Source of the DNA: Alopecurus myosuroides | Lineage: Eukaryota; Streptophyta; Magnoliopsida; Poales; Poaceae | Assembly (NCBI GenBank): GCA_028641055.1 | Contig: CM054061.1 | Coordinates: 61,417,904 to 61,481,903 of the forward strand | Length of the DNA: 64,000 bases | Direction: 5' to 3' | Shown here: positions 1 to 11,230 of the stretch, piece by piece | Numbering within the stretch: the first letter of the stretch is position 1 | How the letters are laid out: each line of letters starts with the position of its first letter | Translations under genes and position numbers: made by a program | The notes under the pieces: model-generated | Seen by the model: only the letters and a program-made list of their open reading frames with translations | Told to the model about the DNA's origin: nothing | The model's database searches: none

Positions 1-1299
1 CAAAATTCAATTTGTTATCGATTTTACAATTAATGAGTCAGATATGTTTTCTGGAATTCGAGAGATAAAAGAAAAAAAAGGAGGGAAAAAGGGGGTGGCT
101 TTGTGCCTTGGGGGGGATCGAACCCAGGATGTCCAGCGCGCGCGCAAGGGATCCTAGCCACTAGGCTGATGTGCGTTGTTGTGATACACTATGGATCTGA
201 CAGAAGATAAGGTGTGATTTCGCGGACTAACTGAACTGCAAGGTTCAGTTACCGATCGTGACAGGGAACAGACGACGAACGGCGACTGCTCGCCGGCGTG
301 GGCGCGCCGGGGCGCTGGGCGCTCGCGGAGGGAAAAGAGAAGGGGAGAGGGGAGAGGAGAGAGGGGAGAGGAGAGAGGGGAGAGGGCGAGAGCTCACCCT
401 CGGGCTCGAGCGGCGCGGCGACAGGGAAGAGGCGGTCGACGGCGGCGACTTGGCAGCGGCGAACGGCGGCCTCCCAGGCCCCGTCGAGGATGCGAGGAGG
501 GAGAGGGTGGTGGTGCGGTTCCGTTCCCGCAGGAAGCAGGGCTCGGCGTGGACCGAGGCGACGGCGAGGAGAGCTCTAAGCTTCGGCCATGGAGGTGACC
601 GAAAAAATTCAGAAGCTTTTCAGAGAGGGAGAATTGGGGGGGAGGAAGAAGAAGGTGGCGGCGGCGATGGAAGGGAGAGGAAGGAGGCCAAGGGTTAGGG
701 TTAGGAGAGGGAAGGGGAGCTATAAGGGGGGAGGGAGAGGGAGCAGGTGCACATGGGAGGAGGGGGCTCGCTTTCCACCTGTGCTCTGTACGGACAGAGG
801 TAGGGGAAGGCTGGGGTGGGCTTCAGTGGTGCGAGTTGGGCTGGGGGTTGGGCCTGGCTGCCTCCCCCTTTGGGTTTTTTTTGTTTTATTTTTTTCTGTT
901 TACCTTTTTTTTGTCGGAAAGAATAGGAGAGAAAAGAAATGGAATTGGGGGAGTTTTAATACTCAGAAAAATATGATTTTAATTTCTTTGCACTTGGCAA
1001 CTAAAATGCCCAGTTGCACAAGTGTTAGTTTTCAAAATTTCAAATATTTGCTTGTTGTTTGAATTTGAATTTGAAAGTCAAAAATAGGGTTTAATAAAAT
1101 AGGGTTTTTATTAACCAAGCCAAAATTATTTTTCCACTTCAATTTGATTTGAAAAACAAATATGCATTGTTTGAAAAAGTTTAAGTTGGTTTGAATTTTC
1201 AAGTTGGTGTGAAAACAATGCAATGCATATGATGCTTGATGCAAAGCAAAAGGAAAACAATCAATTTTCTAAATTGGGGAAAACACCCCAGGTGTTACA
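1..1299 (-). repeat. Element A, 3' LTR (partial, cut by window edge)
   Basis: This is the inner part of a long LTR. Its sequence repeats almost base for base at 4588-5888, and it ends with the same ...gtgttaca terminus at 1299. On the minus strand the LTR would begin TGTAACACC. Differences from the other copy are scattered substitutions and small indels, for example a different GA-rich stretch near 340-400, so this element is older than element C further right. The rest of this LTR lies outside the window. It contains a purine-rich low-complexity tract (340-400) and a tRNA-like segment. Confidence 0.85.
72..185 (-). other. tRNA-like segment with Pol III B-box in LTR of element A (copy 1)
   Basis: Read on the minus strand there is a D-arm-like CCTA/TAGG stem near 157-169. 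It is followed by a B-box-like GGTTCGATCCC at 124-114 (consensus GGTTCGANTCC, one mismatch) flanked by a short G/C stem, and then by T runs at 72-79 and 86-90 on that strand. No full acceptor stem is visible, so this is not a functional tRNA gene. The same arrangement recurs in every LTR of this group in the window. Confidence 0.5.
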
Positions 1300-1796
1300 G
1301 ACGACACCACTAACAAGGAATTGCGCCCTCGCAATCCACCCAAAGGCAAGGGGAAGAGAGGTTTCAACTACGGAGTCTTCGTGCTGCGGTTGATTTCCCG
1401 GGTCAGTGGGTGGATCTCTTTTTCTCGAGACCACTAACAAGAGATTCTTGCTCGGGCTGATGACGATGTTCTTCCACCAGGAATATGCCGATGATCGAAC
1501 CTATTAGGTTAAAGGCTCAGAAAACGTCCACCCACGTAGGATCCTAAAACTTTGAAAATAGACAAGAGGGGAGAATCCAAAGCAAATAAGATGGGAGGGG
1601 AAATAGAATAGAGATAAGGAGAAAACAAGAATCCTATTGAGATGTTTCCAAAACAGGTTTTGCACAAATAGTTTTTGACACTCTAGATACAACGACCGTT
1701 AGCGAGGTTATCCTACAGGCTTTGCGGATCCGTTGCTTCGATAACCATTCGTATCGAAACAACTATGGGAATCGAAAACCAGGCTCTGATACCATT
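1300..1796 (-). mobile_element. Element A, internal remnant with no gag-pol
   Basis: Only 497 bp separate the two LTRs. A primer-binding site lies at the right end, but there is no coding sequence and no recognisable polypurine tract next to the left LTR. The bases joining the left LTR (gacgacaccactaacaagg) are not purine-rich on the element strand. A near-repeat of accactaacaag occurs at about 1308 and 1431, which may mark a deletion. The element is best read as an internally deleted, non-autonomous copy. Confidence 0.7.
1782..1794 (-). other. Primer-binding site of element A (tRNA-iMet type)
   Basis: The minus strand reads TGGTATCAGAGCC two bases inside the LTR border. This is the complement of the 3' end of plant initiator methionine tRNA, which is the usual primer for many plant LTR retrotransposons. 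It fixes the element as minus-strand, with the 5' LTR on the right. Confidence 0.9.
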
Positions 1797-2529
1797 TGTG
1801 ACGCCCCGGGATCGGGCACTATGCAGATTTCAGCATTTCCGCCAAAGTCCACATAATAACCGATTCCAGATTGCCACTTGTGATAACATTACAACAGTTC
1901 ACGAATATTCCACAACAACAGAAAAGATAAATACAAGATGACTCAAACGAGTCAAGGATACAACTGGTACAATACAAAGATCCAAATAACAGCGGAAGAA
2001 ACAACATAGCGTCCGACTACGGACAAGATACAAATTGGACTAAGAGTCCTGAAGATAACCGATGGTGTCCAATCCCTGCCCAGGCCAAGCCGGAGGGATT
2101 CCCAAGCTAACATCGTCAGACTTCAAACCTGCTGACTGCAATATGGAATATGCAGCCACGAAAAGGATTCGTGGGTCAGTACGGTTAAGTACTGGCAAGT
2201 GGATAACCCATACTCACAAGTTACCAGTGTAACCAATCATCACAAGATACAAATACTTTGGGTACAACGGAAAGGAAGGGATTATTGCAAAGAAGCGGCA
2301 GCGGGCTGCGCTAACTAACTACAGAGACGCGCTACAACATCCGGCTAAAAGAAAGGGATAAGATAGCGCGACAAAACCAACTATAACTACTCACCAAACA
2401 ATACCCATCCAGTGTTACCCCCTACTAAGGAAGCAACCCAAGGAAACTCACACGGTTGATTAAGGTGACATTCATTTTTAAGGTGGAGGTAATCTATATT
2501 ACTAGTCAAGTTATCATCGTTAAGTGTAA

Positions 2530-3080
2530 GTTGTCTGAGTACTTGTTAGCCAGCACTTTCACCAAGTCATCCATAACCGCGGACAACACGGCTTCTCGAA
2601 GAGATTTAACCCTGCAAGGATGCACCAATTTGGCCGTACACGTAAGAATAACCCGCCAGACGGGGGATCAACCCACCAAGAGAGGTACTCAACACAACCC
2701 AACTCTTCTTCGCATCAAGCCCAAAGAACCACATGCTGTGCGTGCGCGGCTAATCGAGCCCCCACGAAGAAAAGGGGGACCCTCATAGCACTGGAAGACC
2801 ACGCCGCCCTAAATGCCGACTACAAAAGTTCCACCCTGGCGCCAAGGGCTCGCACCTGCATATGCATGCATCAAATGGAAAGCCCGAACTAAGTGTGGCG
2901 ATTTGGACGAGATGCGAATCGAATCATAGTTGCGGGGGGCGCCCATACTCGCTTCCCACATGCGGTTAGTGCGCTCATCATGGATCGGAGGACAAGACCC
3001 TTTTCCTAATTAGGGTCGACACTAGCAGGCCTCAAAACCACGCCGGGCCTCCTGCCGGTGCCTTATCATCAAATTATTAT
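2530..3080 (-). repeat. Conserved LTR core block in element A
   Basis: This block can be matched by eye to 29220-29745, 40235-40770, 50530-51065, 53370-53890 and 63690-64000. Landmarks are the conserved datcgcatctcgtccaaatcg-like stretch, the ggcgcccatactcgcttccca stretch, the gacaagacccttttccta stretch and ggcctcctgccggtgcctt. It is far better conserved than the AT-rich LTR sequence on either side. Its function is unknown. Confidence 0.7.
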
Positions 3081-3598
3081 TACCCAAAACATTAACATGT
3101 TGTTGATTGAATTGAAACCCAACTAGCAAACTAAACAGGTGATAAGACGGACAACAAGACTTGAGCGCAAACAACACTAAGCATGCAACTACGACACGAG
3201 GGCCAACAAGGTAAACAAACAACAGTTAATAGGAAGTGGAAGGAAGGCTATATCATGGTTGCAAGGTAAACATATGATAGGATCGAGACTCAAGCATCGA
3301 ATCAAAAGGCTAGAATAACAACGGAAAGAATCGGTAACAAGTGATGAAAGGCAGCCATAGGCAGCAAGTGAGTATACTTTCCTGGAATCCAGCAAGCAGA
3401 GGTACATCCGAAGAACTTGTCGTTGCTCACATCATCTCAACGTCCTATCCGCGAAGAAGCAACGAACTAGAACAAACACCGGATGCAACAATTACTTCTA
3501 CGGCAAAAGATCCAGCATGATCAAGATATGGATGCATGACAAGTGTAAGGATGCATCAAAGATAAACTAGTTGACATGGTAAACATATTTAAATGTGC

Positions 3599-3624
3599 CC
3601 ATATGCAATTTGGATTGCATATGG
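3599..3624. other. Conserved LTR hairpin (element A)
   Basis: Perfect 11-bp arms, CCATATGCAAT at 3599-3609 and ATTGCATATGG at 3614-3624, flank a TTGG tetraloop. The same arms with different loops occur in every LTR of this group whose middle lies in the window. Confidence 0.75.
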
Positions 3625-4655
3625 AAGAGCCCATGAATTAATGTTGGATTAAATGATCTACAAATAACCATCATGTGAAAGTTGATCAGAATGATGCATG
3701 GATGATGAAAACAATAAGAAAACAACAATAGCTTCAGTTTGATATGTTGTTTACCAAGTTTGAAATTTTATTTGTTAAGTTATGAACTTTGGCATTTTGA
3801 ATGATTTAACCAAACATTTGTTGTTTTCACCAATTTTAAATGTTCAAAACAGATAACAAAATTTATATTTGGAAAGAACACAAAATTTTAGATGGAATAC
3901 ATATTTCATTTGTTGAATTTGGATTTTAGATGAGCAAGTTATTAAATTGACAATTTTAAATGCATTAATTAAGAAATAGTTGTTTTCAGCAATTTAATTT
4001 ATTCAAAATGGAAAACAAAGTTTATATGTGGAAAACTTATTCAATTTTGCATGGAAAACATATTTTACATGTTGGAATTGGATTTGAATTGCCCAAGTTA
4101 TGAATTTTGCAATTTAAAAGGTTTATTTAAAGCATTGAATTATTGCACCACTTTTAATTAGGAAAGACAGTAAACAATTGTATTTAAAAGGTTGAAAACA
4201 TGTAGCAAATGTTTCACTGAACATTTTGAGCTATTAAACATAATTTTTGGGTTATTATTGAATTTATTATGCAATTTTTCATAAGTAGTCTTATTCTGCC
4301 CTTTTTAGTAAACAAAGGGAAACATGTTCAAATTTAATTCAATTGTGACCAAATAAAGTACCAATGTGTAGATTTTGTTAAGACAAATTTTTAGAGCCCA
4401 AGTTTGCTCAATTTGGGTGAACACAACTCAAGTTATGAAATTCCAAAGTTTCAACTTTTAATTTCATTTTCTGTATTTAATTATTTAGTGCAAAAATTAT
4501 TACAGAAACATGTTGCAATTTTGTTACTAATGGAAAGAGCACAAGATTATGAATCCACAAAAACTTGAATCGTTGAAATTGGATCAAAATTCAATTTGTT
4601 ATCGATTTTACAATTAATGAGTCAGATCTGTTTTCTGGAATTCGAGAGATAAAAG

Positions 4656-4765
4656 AAAAAAAGGAGGGAAAAAGGGGGTGGCTTTGTGCCTTGGGGGGGA
4701 TCGAACCCAGGATGTCCAGCGCGGGCGCGCAAGGGATCCTAGCCACTAGGCTGCTGTGCGTTGTT
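4656..4765 (-). other. tRNA-like segment with Pol III B-box in LTR of element A (copy 2)
   Basis: This is the LTR duplicate of the segment at 72-185. The minus strand carries the B-box-like GGTTCGATCCC at 4707-4697, a D-arm-like palindrome near 4741-4754, and a seven-T run at 4662-4656. Confidence 0.5.
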
Positions 4766-5888
4766 GTGATACACTATGGATCTGACAGAAGATAAGGTGT
4801 GATTTCGCGGACTAACTGAACTGCAAGGTTCAGTTACCGATCGTGACAGGGAACAGACGACGAACGGCGACTGCTCGCCGGCGTGGGCGCGCCGAGGCGC
4901 TGGGCGCTCGCTGAGGGAAAAGAGAGGGGGAGAGGGGAGAGGAGAGAGGGGAGAGGGGAGAGGAGAGAGGGCGAGAGCTCACCCTCGGGCTCGAGCGGCG
5001 CGGCGACAGGGAAGAGGCGGTCGACGGCGGCGACTTGGCAGCGGCGAACGGCGGCCTCCCGGGCCCCGTCGAGGATGCGAGGAGGGAGAGGGTGGTGGTG
5101 CGGTTCCATTCCCGCAGGAAGCAGGGCTCGGCGTGGACCGAGGCGACGGCGAGGAGAGCTCTAAGCTCCGGCCATGGAGGTGACCGAAAAAATTCAGAAG
5201 CTTTTCAGAGAGGGAGAATTGGGGGGGAGGAAGAAGAAGGTGGCGGCGGCGATGGAAGGGAGATGAAGGAGGCCTAGGGTTAGGGTTAGGAGAGGGAAGG
5301 GGAGCTATAAGGGGGGAGGGAGAGGGAGCAGGTGCACATGGGGGGGGGGGGGAGCTCGCTTTCCACCTGTGCTCTGTACGGACAGAGGTAGGGGAAGGCT
5401 GGGGTGGGCTTCAGTGGTGCGAGTTGGGCTGGGGGTTGGGCCTGGCTGCCTCCCCCTTTGGGTTTTTTTTGTTTTATTTTTTTCTGTTTACCTTTTTTTT
5501 TGTAGGAAAGAATAGGAGAGAAACGAAATGGAATTGGGGGAGTTTTAATACTCAGAAAAATATGATTTTAATTTCTTTGCACTTGGCAACTAAAATGCCC
5601 AGTTGCACAAGTGTTAGTTTTCAAAATTTCAAATATTTGCTTGTTGTTTGAATTTGAATTTGAAAGTCAAAAATAGGGTTTAATAAAATAGGGTTTTTAT
5701 TAACCAAGCCAAAATTATTTTTCCACTTCAATTTGATTTGAAAAACAAATATGCATTGTTTGAAAAAGTTTAAGTTGGTTTGAATTTTCAAGTTGGTGTG
5801 AAAACAATGCAATGCATATGATGCTTGCTGCAAAGCAAAAGGAAAACAATCAATTTTCTAAATTGGGGAAAACACCCCAGGTGTTACA

Positions 5889-6057
5889 TGCTCGCACTAA
5901 ACACATAGAGATAGACTATCATTTTGTAAGAGAAAGAGTTGCAAACAAACATCTAGAGATAAAATTTATTTCTAGTAAGGATCAAGTAACTGATGATTTC
6001 ACACAGACTCTTCCTGTTAGGAGTCTAGATGAGTTTAAGCGTAAAAGTTTAGATTAA
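5889..6057 (+). pseudogene. Ty1/copia RNase H C-terminus, truncated by element A
   Basis: The reading frame resumes immediately after the LTR border with the copia RNase H signature [16 protein letters not shown]. It continues through a [14 protein letters not shown] stretch, which corresponds to the usual DQVAD-type region near the end of copia polyproteins, and stops with TAA at 6055-6057. Only the last 55 or so residues remain, because element A interrupts the frame and the upstream part lies outside the window. The short purine tract gggagag (6058-6064) after the stop is the polypurine tract that precedes the copia 3' LTR. Confidence 0.85.
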
Positions 6058-6064
6058 GGGAGAG

Positions 6065-6488
6065 TGTTGAAACATTATGGAGTAGTAACGTATCGAGACC
6101 CTCTCTTGTACGCCACGAAGGAGGCTTTTTCCTTCCTATATAACACGCATCCGATGCCTCCAACGAGGCCATCGTTTCCGCCCTAAACACCAACAAGGCT
6201 AAGTGGGCCGGCCCATTTGCCGCGCCCCGCAGGCGGCGGGAGCGAAGTGCCGCTGTGGGGCGGCAAATAGGAGCCCCCGAGAGCAACAGTGCGACATTGA
6301 AGCACGCCATGGAAGATAATGACGAACGGCTTGTTCAAACTCAAATCTCACCTACCTACTCCTTCCTCTAGAACCTCACCTACTGCTCTTCTTCCCATCT
6401 CGATTTTATCTCTTGCGAATCAGTGTATCTGGACTCGAACAGGAACTATATGTTGCGTGTGAATTCGTGAGTAAATTAGGTGATAACA
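6065..6488 (+). repeat. Copia element 3' LTR
   Basis: The LTR begins TGTTGAAAC directly after the purine tract and ends GATAACA, giving TG...CA termini with the TGTTG/..AACA inverted ends typical of copia LTRs. At 424 bp the length is normal. The matching 5' LTR is not in the window, so the 3' border rests on the terminal motif only. Confidence 0.7.
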
Positions 6489-7294
6489 GAATAGCAGCGA
6501 CATGTACCGTTCCAGTCCAAGCTGCTGCGGGAAAAATCAAACTCCACTTACGTTAGTGGAATATGATGAAGACTTTGACCGCGAGTGTGCTCCACTTATG
6601 TTTGGAACGAAAGAATTGTCCGCCCCGCGCGCGCGCCCATACATGCATGTTGCTGCTGCTTTGACTAGTTCGATCAACAAGTGCTCTGTGTTTATACATA
6701 CGTACAAAACTCGAGGAGCTAGCTGTTCTTCAGAGCACAACTCCGGACGCAAGCTCTAGCTAGGAAATACAGATCCTCGAGTTAATAAGTCCCGTGCATA
6801 TGACGACCTCCTCGTCGTTTCAGGTGCGTTTTACTAAGAATTATTTTTCTTCTAGAATTTCTATTTCTTTTATCAGCTGCTTTCAGTCTGTTTTCACGTT
6901 TTACGTCAAGGTTGTTGGATGCTAGCTAGAGACGAATGCTCTTATTTGTTCCCAAGATTCTGAATTGTTGTGGCAAGCTTGAGTTTGGAGTAAATATGCA
7001 ATAGCGATCCAAAATTAGCTTCCGCGGTGCATGAGTGCGCTGCTTAAAACAGACTTGAGTCTCTCTTTGCTCAATAATCAAGCTTTTAACTAGGACTTGC
7101 ACGAAAGGATTTGTTCTTTGATTTGACAGTAGAGCATGGTTTGTCAAGACTGATATAGCCAAAACAAATCTGTTGTATCATGATACTAAGTTGACGTATG
7201 CGGTATGCCTAAATATTTGGAGTAAGGGAGCGTCGTCTACGTTTCAGTCGATTGAGAACCGATTTTGTTACAAATTTGTTCCTATAAATATATA
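6489..7294. other. Intergenic flank, no gene seen
   Basis: I find no convincing reading frame, repeat pair or RNA gene here. Short open frames on both strands lack recognisable motifs. It is upstream sequence of the receptor kinase gene and ends at a Stowaway MITE. Confidence 0.6.
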
Positions 7295-7376
7295 CTCCAT
7301 CCGTCTCATATTAATTGTCTCAAAGTTGGATAGGCTTTTATCCAATTTTGAGACAATTAATATGAGACGAAGGGAG
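7295..7376. mobile_element. Stowaway-type MITE (82 bp)
   Basis: This is a near-perfect inverted repeat starting CTCCATCCGTCTCATATTAA and ending with its complement ..GACGAAGGGAG. It is flanked by TA on both sides (7293-7294 and 7377-7378). The CTCCCTCCGT-like terminus and TA target duplication are diagnostic of Stowaway (Tc1/mariner) MITEs. It lies about 390 bp upstream of the receptor kinase ATG, so it could be part of that promoter region. Confidence 0.9.
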
Positions 7377-7762
7377 TAGAAAAATCTCACTGTGCTATAA
7401 AATACGTCCATCTAGTTCAAAATTAAGGTGTAATATTGTCTTGAACTAACCGGACTAATTCTCACACGATTATACAAATATGTTCAAGCAGATAAAAGGG
7501 CATGTTCGCCATGATGTAATACTTTGTGTTCATATGGTGTATTCAGTTTAGTCTCTAAGAAAAATAAAAATCCATGCGCACATGTCATAATCAGATCAAC
7601 GGTCCTTTGTGTCGACTGAGATTTGACTAGTTCTCGGGCAATGGAGAATTAGCAAATCCAACAAAGTAATCTCGATTTAATTATGCTACCGATTATTTCT
7701 TGTTTCAGAATCAAATGTGTATATTTACAGTGTCATGTTTACACATTCTTTAGCCGAAGAAT

Positions 7763-10270
7763 ATGCAAGTGATCTTGCAGCTTGGCTTGATCCTTATACT
7801 GATTTCAACACAATATGCCCCCGGAGCTGCGGTTCCTACTTCACAGTGCCGAAGGCAGTGTGGTAATGTTGAGATACCGTACCCATTCGGTATCGATCCA
7901 AACTGCTCGCTCGGAGAAGGTTTCGACGTCACTTGCACGCTCCAAGATGGGATCTACAAGCCATTCAGGGGTTCCTTTGAGGTGCTCAACATTTCGTTGA
8001 CCCATGGCACGGCCAGGGTAAACAATAACATAATGGCGTACTGCTACAACAACTTTACCAAGAGTATGGAGTATTTTGGCGGTGATCAGCATGCCGAAGA
8101 AGGTGGTAGCTCTTCTCCTTACCGGCTCTCCGATGTCCAGAACAGGTTCACAGTGATCGGGTGCAACGTACTCGCCTCTATATTTGATGATCAGGGCACG
8201 GGTTACCAAGGCTTAGGCGTCGCAACATGCCGCAACATGTCAGACTTAGGAGATGGATCATGCTCTGGCATGGGTTGCTCCCAGAGTACTATACCAAAGA
8301 GGATGTACTACTACAACACAAAATTCACAAGCTCGGTCAACACAAGTCGAATCTGGCAGTTCAACCGGTGCAGCTATGCAGTGCTTATGGAAGCAGCAGG
8401 ATTCAACTTCAGAACTTCGTACATAAGCGACACCAACTTCAATGACACATACAATGGACGGGTGCCTATGGTGGTTGACTGGGCTATAAGAGACGTCAAG
8501 TCATGTGAGGTCGCACAAGGGAATAGTACTCATTTTGCATGCCTCAGCAACAACAGCGTGTGCATTGATTCTGTCAATGATGATGGATACATGTGCAATT
8601 GCTCTCAGGGCTACGGAGGCAACCCTTATCTTCTGGGTGGATGCCAAGGTACTAATTAGCTCTGTATTGTAGGTGTATACACATAAATTCTGATCGAATT
8701 GCACTCTGAATGCATAAGGTTTGTTGTGTGCTCGAAATGCTAATATTAGTTTGCTCATCTTAATGCAGATGTCAATGAATGTAGTAACAACCCATGTCCT
8801 TCAGGAGGTGCTTGCCACAATACAGTTGGAGGATTCTGGTGTTCTTGTCCAGTAGGAAGAAAACTCGAAAGCAATGCATGCAACCTTGATACCGGATTAG
8901 TTATTGGTAAGCCCTAAAATATGAGATCATCTAGCTAAACCATTGTTTTTTCTTCTCTCATTCACGTGCAATGTGAAAAATAAAATAGTAAATGCAAGAC
9001 AGTGTTTTCAAAACACCGACTATCTCTCCAAAATTAAATAGTTGATCTGATGTGATTTCGTTATGTAGGCCTTGCAGGGGGGTCTGTTGGTGTAGTGATT
9101 ATTATCACGATCATTGTCTTTTGGGTACAAAGGATAGTCCAAAATAAAAAAATGAACAAAGTTAAGCAAGAGTATTTCCGCCGACATGGTGGCGTGATTT
9201 TGCTAGATGAGATGAAATCAGAAGGAGGTCTTGGTTTCACTGTATTTTCTGAAGCCGAACTCATGCATGCCACGAACAACTATGACAATAGCAGAATACT
9301 TGGAAAAGGAGGCAGTGGAATAGTATATAAAGGGATAACAAATAACAACATGCTGGTTGCAGTTAAAAGATGTAGATTAGTTGATGAAAGGCAAAAGAAG
9401 GAATTTGGCAAAGAGATGCTCATTTTGTCCCAGCTCAATCACAGGAACATTGTCAAACTTGTGGGTTGTTGCCTTGAGGTGGAAGTTCCAGTTCTTGTCT
9501 ATGAGTTTGTCAAGAACGGTACACTCTTCGAGCTTATCCATGGAAATAACAAAGCATTGCAAATATCCTTCAACACTCTCTTAAGGATTGCCCATGAAGC
9601 AGCCGAAGGACTCAGCTTCCTGCATTCTTATGCATCTCCTCCAATAATTCATGGTGATGTGAAAACTGCCAACATCCTTCTTGATGACTACTACATGGCC
9701 AAAGTGTCAGACTTTGGATGCTCCATACTAGCCCCATCTGACAAAGAGGGGTTTGTCACAATGGTTCAAGGCACTTGTGGATACCTTGATCCTGAATACA
9801 TGCAAACATGCCAGCTAACCGACAAAAGCGACGTCTATAGCTTTGGAGTTATCCTTTTAGAAGTTCTCACTGGTCAGTTGCCGCTGAAACATGAAGGGCC
9901 CGAGAAGCAAAGAAGCTTATCGTGGATTTTCTTATCTGCTATGAAGGAGAACAATCTCGATGCAGTGTTGGTGAGCGGCGTAAAAGGACAAGAGAGCATG
10001 GAGCTGTTGAGTGGAATCGCAGACCTTGCTAAGAGATGCCTAGATATGTGTGGTGACAACAGGCCCTCAATGAAAGAGGTCGCCGATGAGCTCAACAGAT
10101 TGAGGAAACTTTCAATGCATCCATGGGCACGGCTCGATGTGGATACAGATGCTGAAAGCCTTCTTGGAGGAGAATCTATGGGTGGTAACAAAATAGAGTT
10201 AAATGGGTATCCTATGGTCGAAAGTGATAACCAACCAGTAAACCCTAGAAGTTCCTATTATGCAAGGTAA
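7763..10270 (+). CDS. Wall-associated receptor-like kinase (WAK family), three exons
   Basis: This is a receptor kinase of the plasma membrane. WAK proteins bind pectic wall fragments outside the cell and signal through a cytoplasmic Ser/Thr kinase. Exons are 7763-8648, 8769-8906 and 9069-10270, with GT-AG introns, giving 741 aa in frame. Visible parts are a signal peptide (about 1-25), a cysteine-rich GUB_WAK pectin-binding domain starting [16 protein letters not shown], an EGF-like repeat, a calcium-binding EGF repeat encoded by exon 2 ([10 protein letters not shown]), and a transmembrane helix (about 344-366). The kinase has a glycine loop GKGGSG (420), invariant Lys441, HGD at 536-538, DFG at 556 and [13 protein letters not shown] reads HGD, as often seen in grass WAKs. 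No stop or frameshift is visible, so the gene looks functional. The start is supported by the signal peptide. It is the only confident host gene here. Confidence 0.93.
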
Positions 10271-10297
10271 CTAAGATACATATGATGCAATCTTCTA

Positions 10298-10303
10298 AAT
10301 AAA
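10298..10303 (+). terminator. Polyadenylation signal AATAAA after the WAK gene
   Basis: A perfect AATAAA lies 28 bp after the stop codon. It is a plausible near-upstream element for 3' end formation, though closer to the stop than is typical. Confidence 0.4.
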
Positions 10304-11230
10304 GAGGGTAACAACATTTTTTTTCTAGGCCGTCTTACCATGTATATGTTATATTTTGAGGTTAGTATTGCTGGTATTGATTCAATTGTGTCCAATATTT
10401 GTAATAGGGCTAGCATACCTCTAACAAATTGTATATTACAAATTGTGTATTTACTCCATTGGATGTGATGCTAATGTAAGATAGTGCTGGATAGACCTAC
10501 TGATATGGTGTCAATACGTTATTAGTAATTCCTCATTATGTGTGTTCACGTTTACTCATCATCATTCGACTATTAGATTATTGTATTCTAAGATACTGGA
10601 TAGTTGTTTAGGGGATGTCAGATGTCATTTGTAACTACGTGACCATAAAATTGTCTTTAAGTTATATCGGCAAGTATGTCATGGTACCGAATATGTCAAG
10701 AGTGGCACTTGCTCACTAGAGGATGGAGAGATACACTTTGGTCCCACACGATTAGTACGATATCCGCTTCTTTCCTGTACCTGACTATGAGTTTGTCACG
10801 TGGGGATATGGAATAAGAAATGAGAGTAAAGGAGTACACACAAAGAAACAAGGACACCTAGGTATAGTGATCATAGTGTTGTTTACGAAATATCAACATA
10901 GTCTCACCTCGGGTTATGTGATGTATCATGAAGTAAATCAGGAGTATAAATGGAATACTAAAGGTTCACACGATAATATCTTCATAAATTATGTGGGACC
11001 CGTTATTGGTATTCAGATCTCGATGTTGGTTTATTGACATAGTCTCGAACCTGAAGGATCACACACTTAATGGTTTAACGACATTTTGTCCAATGCATAT
11101 AAAAATCTAATACAACCATCCTAACAATATGCTAATAAATCCAGCCCCGGAAAACAAGCTATAACACCTGAAGAGGCATGTAAATACAATTAAATATATT
11201 TATTGACCTTCGACGGGCAGAGGATGACGC
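10304..11230. other. Intergenic, no gene seen
   Basis: This AT-rich stretch downstream of the kinase gene holds no open frame with recognisable motifs and no repeat pair that I can define. Confidence 0.6.

Larger units (their letters stand above)
1797..5888 (-). repeat. Element A, 5' LTR (complete, 4.1 kb)
   Basis: The segment is bounded by tgtgacgccc at 1797 and gtgttaca at 5888, giving TG...CA ends. It adjoins the primer-binding site on the left and a disrupted copia RNase H reading frame on the right. Although diverged, it shares with the other LTRs a conserved block at about 2530-3080, a hairpin (3599-3624), a tRNA-like segment (4656-4765) and the AT-rich stretches between them. It also keeps equivalents of the LTR splice signals: on the minus strand an acceptor-like ...gcggatag near 3440, a donor-equivalent position near 3385, and an acceptor-like ...attgcag near 2140. 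Confidence 0.9.

Noticed and set aside
689..705. Telomere-like agggttagggttagg
   Set aside because: Only two or three units, not the plant TTTAGGG repeat, and duplicated at 5276 simply because both lie in LTR copies.
2456..2892. Plus-strand ORFs of 90-110 codons in the LTR of element A
   Set aside because: They lie antisense in the conserved LTR core, have no motifs and are not maintained in other copies.
5337..5352. Long G run as a functional G-quadruplex
   Set aside because: It is a slippage-prone homopolymer, shorter in the other LTR copy near 755, with no conserved spacing.
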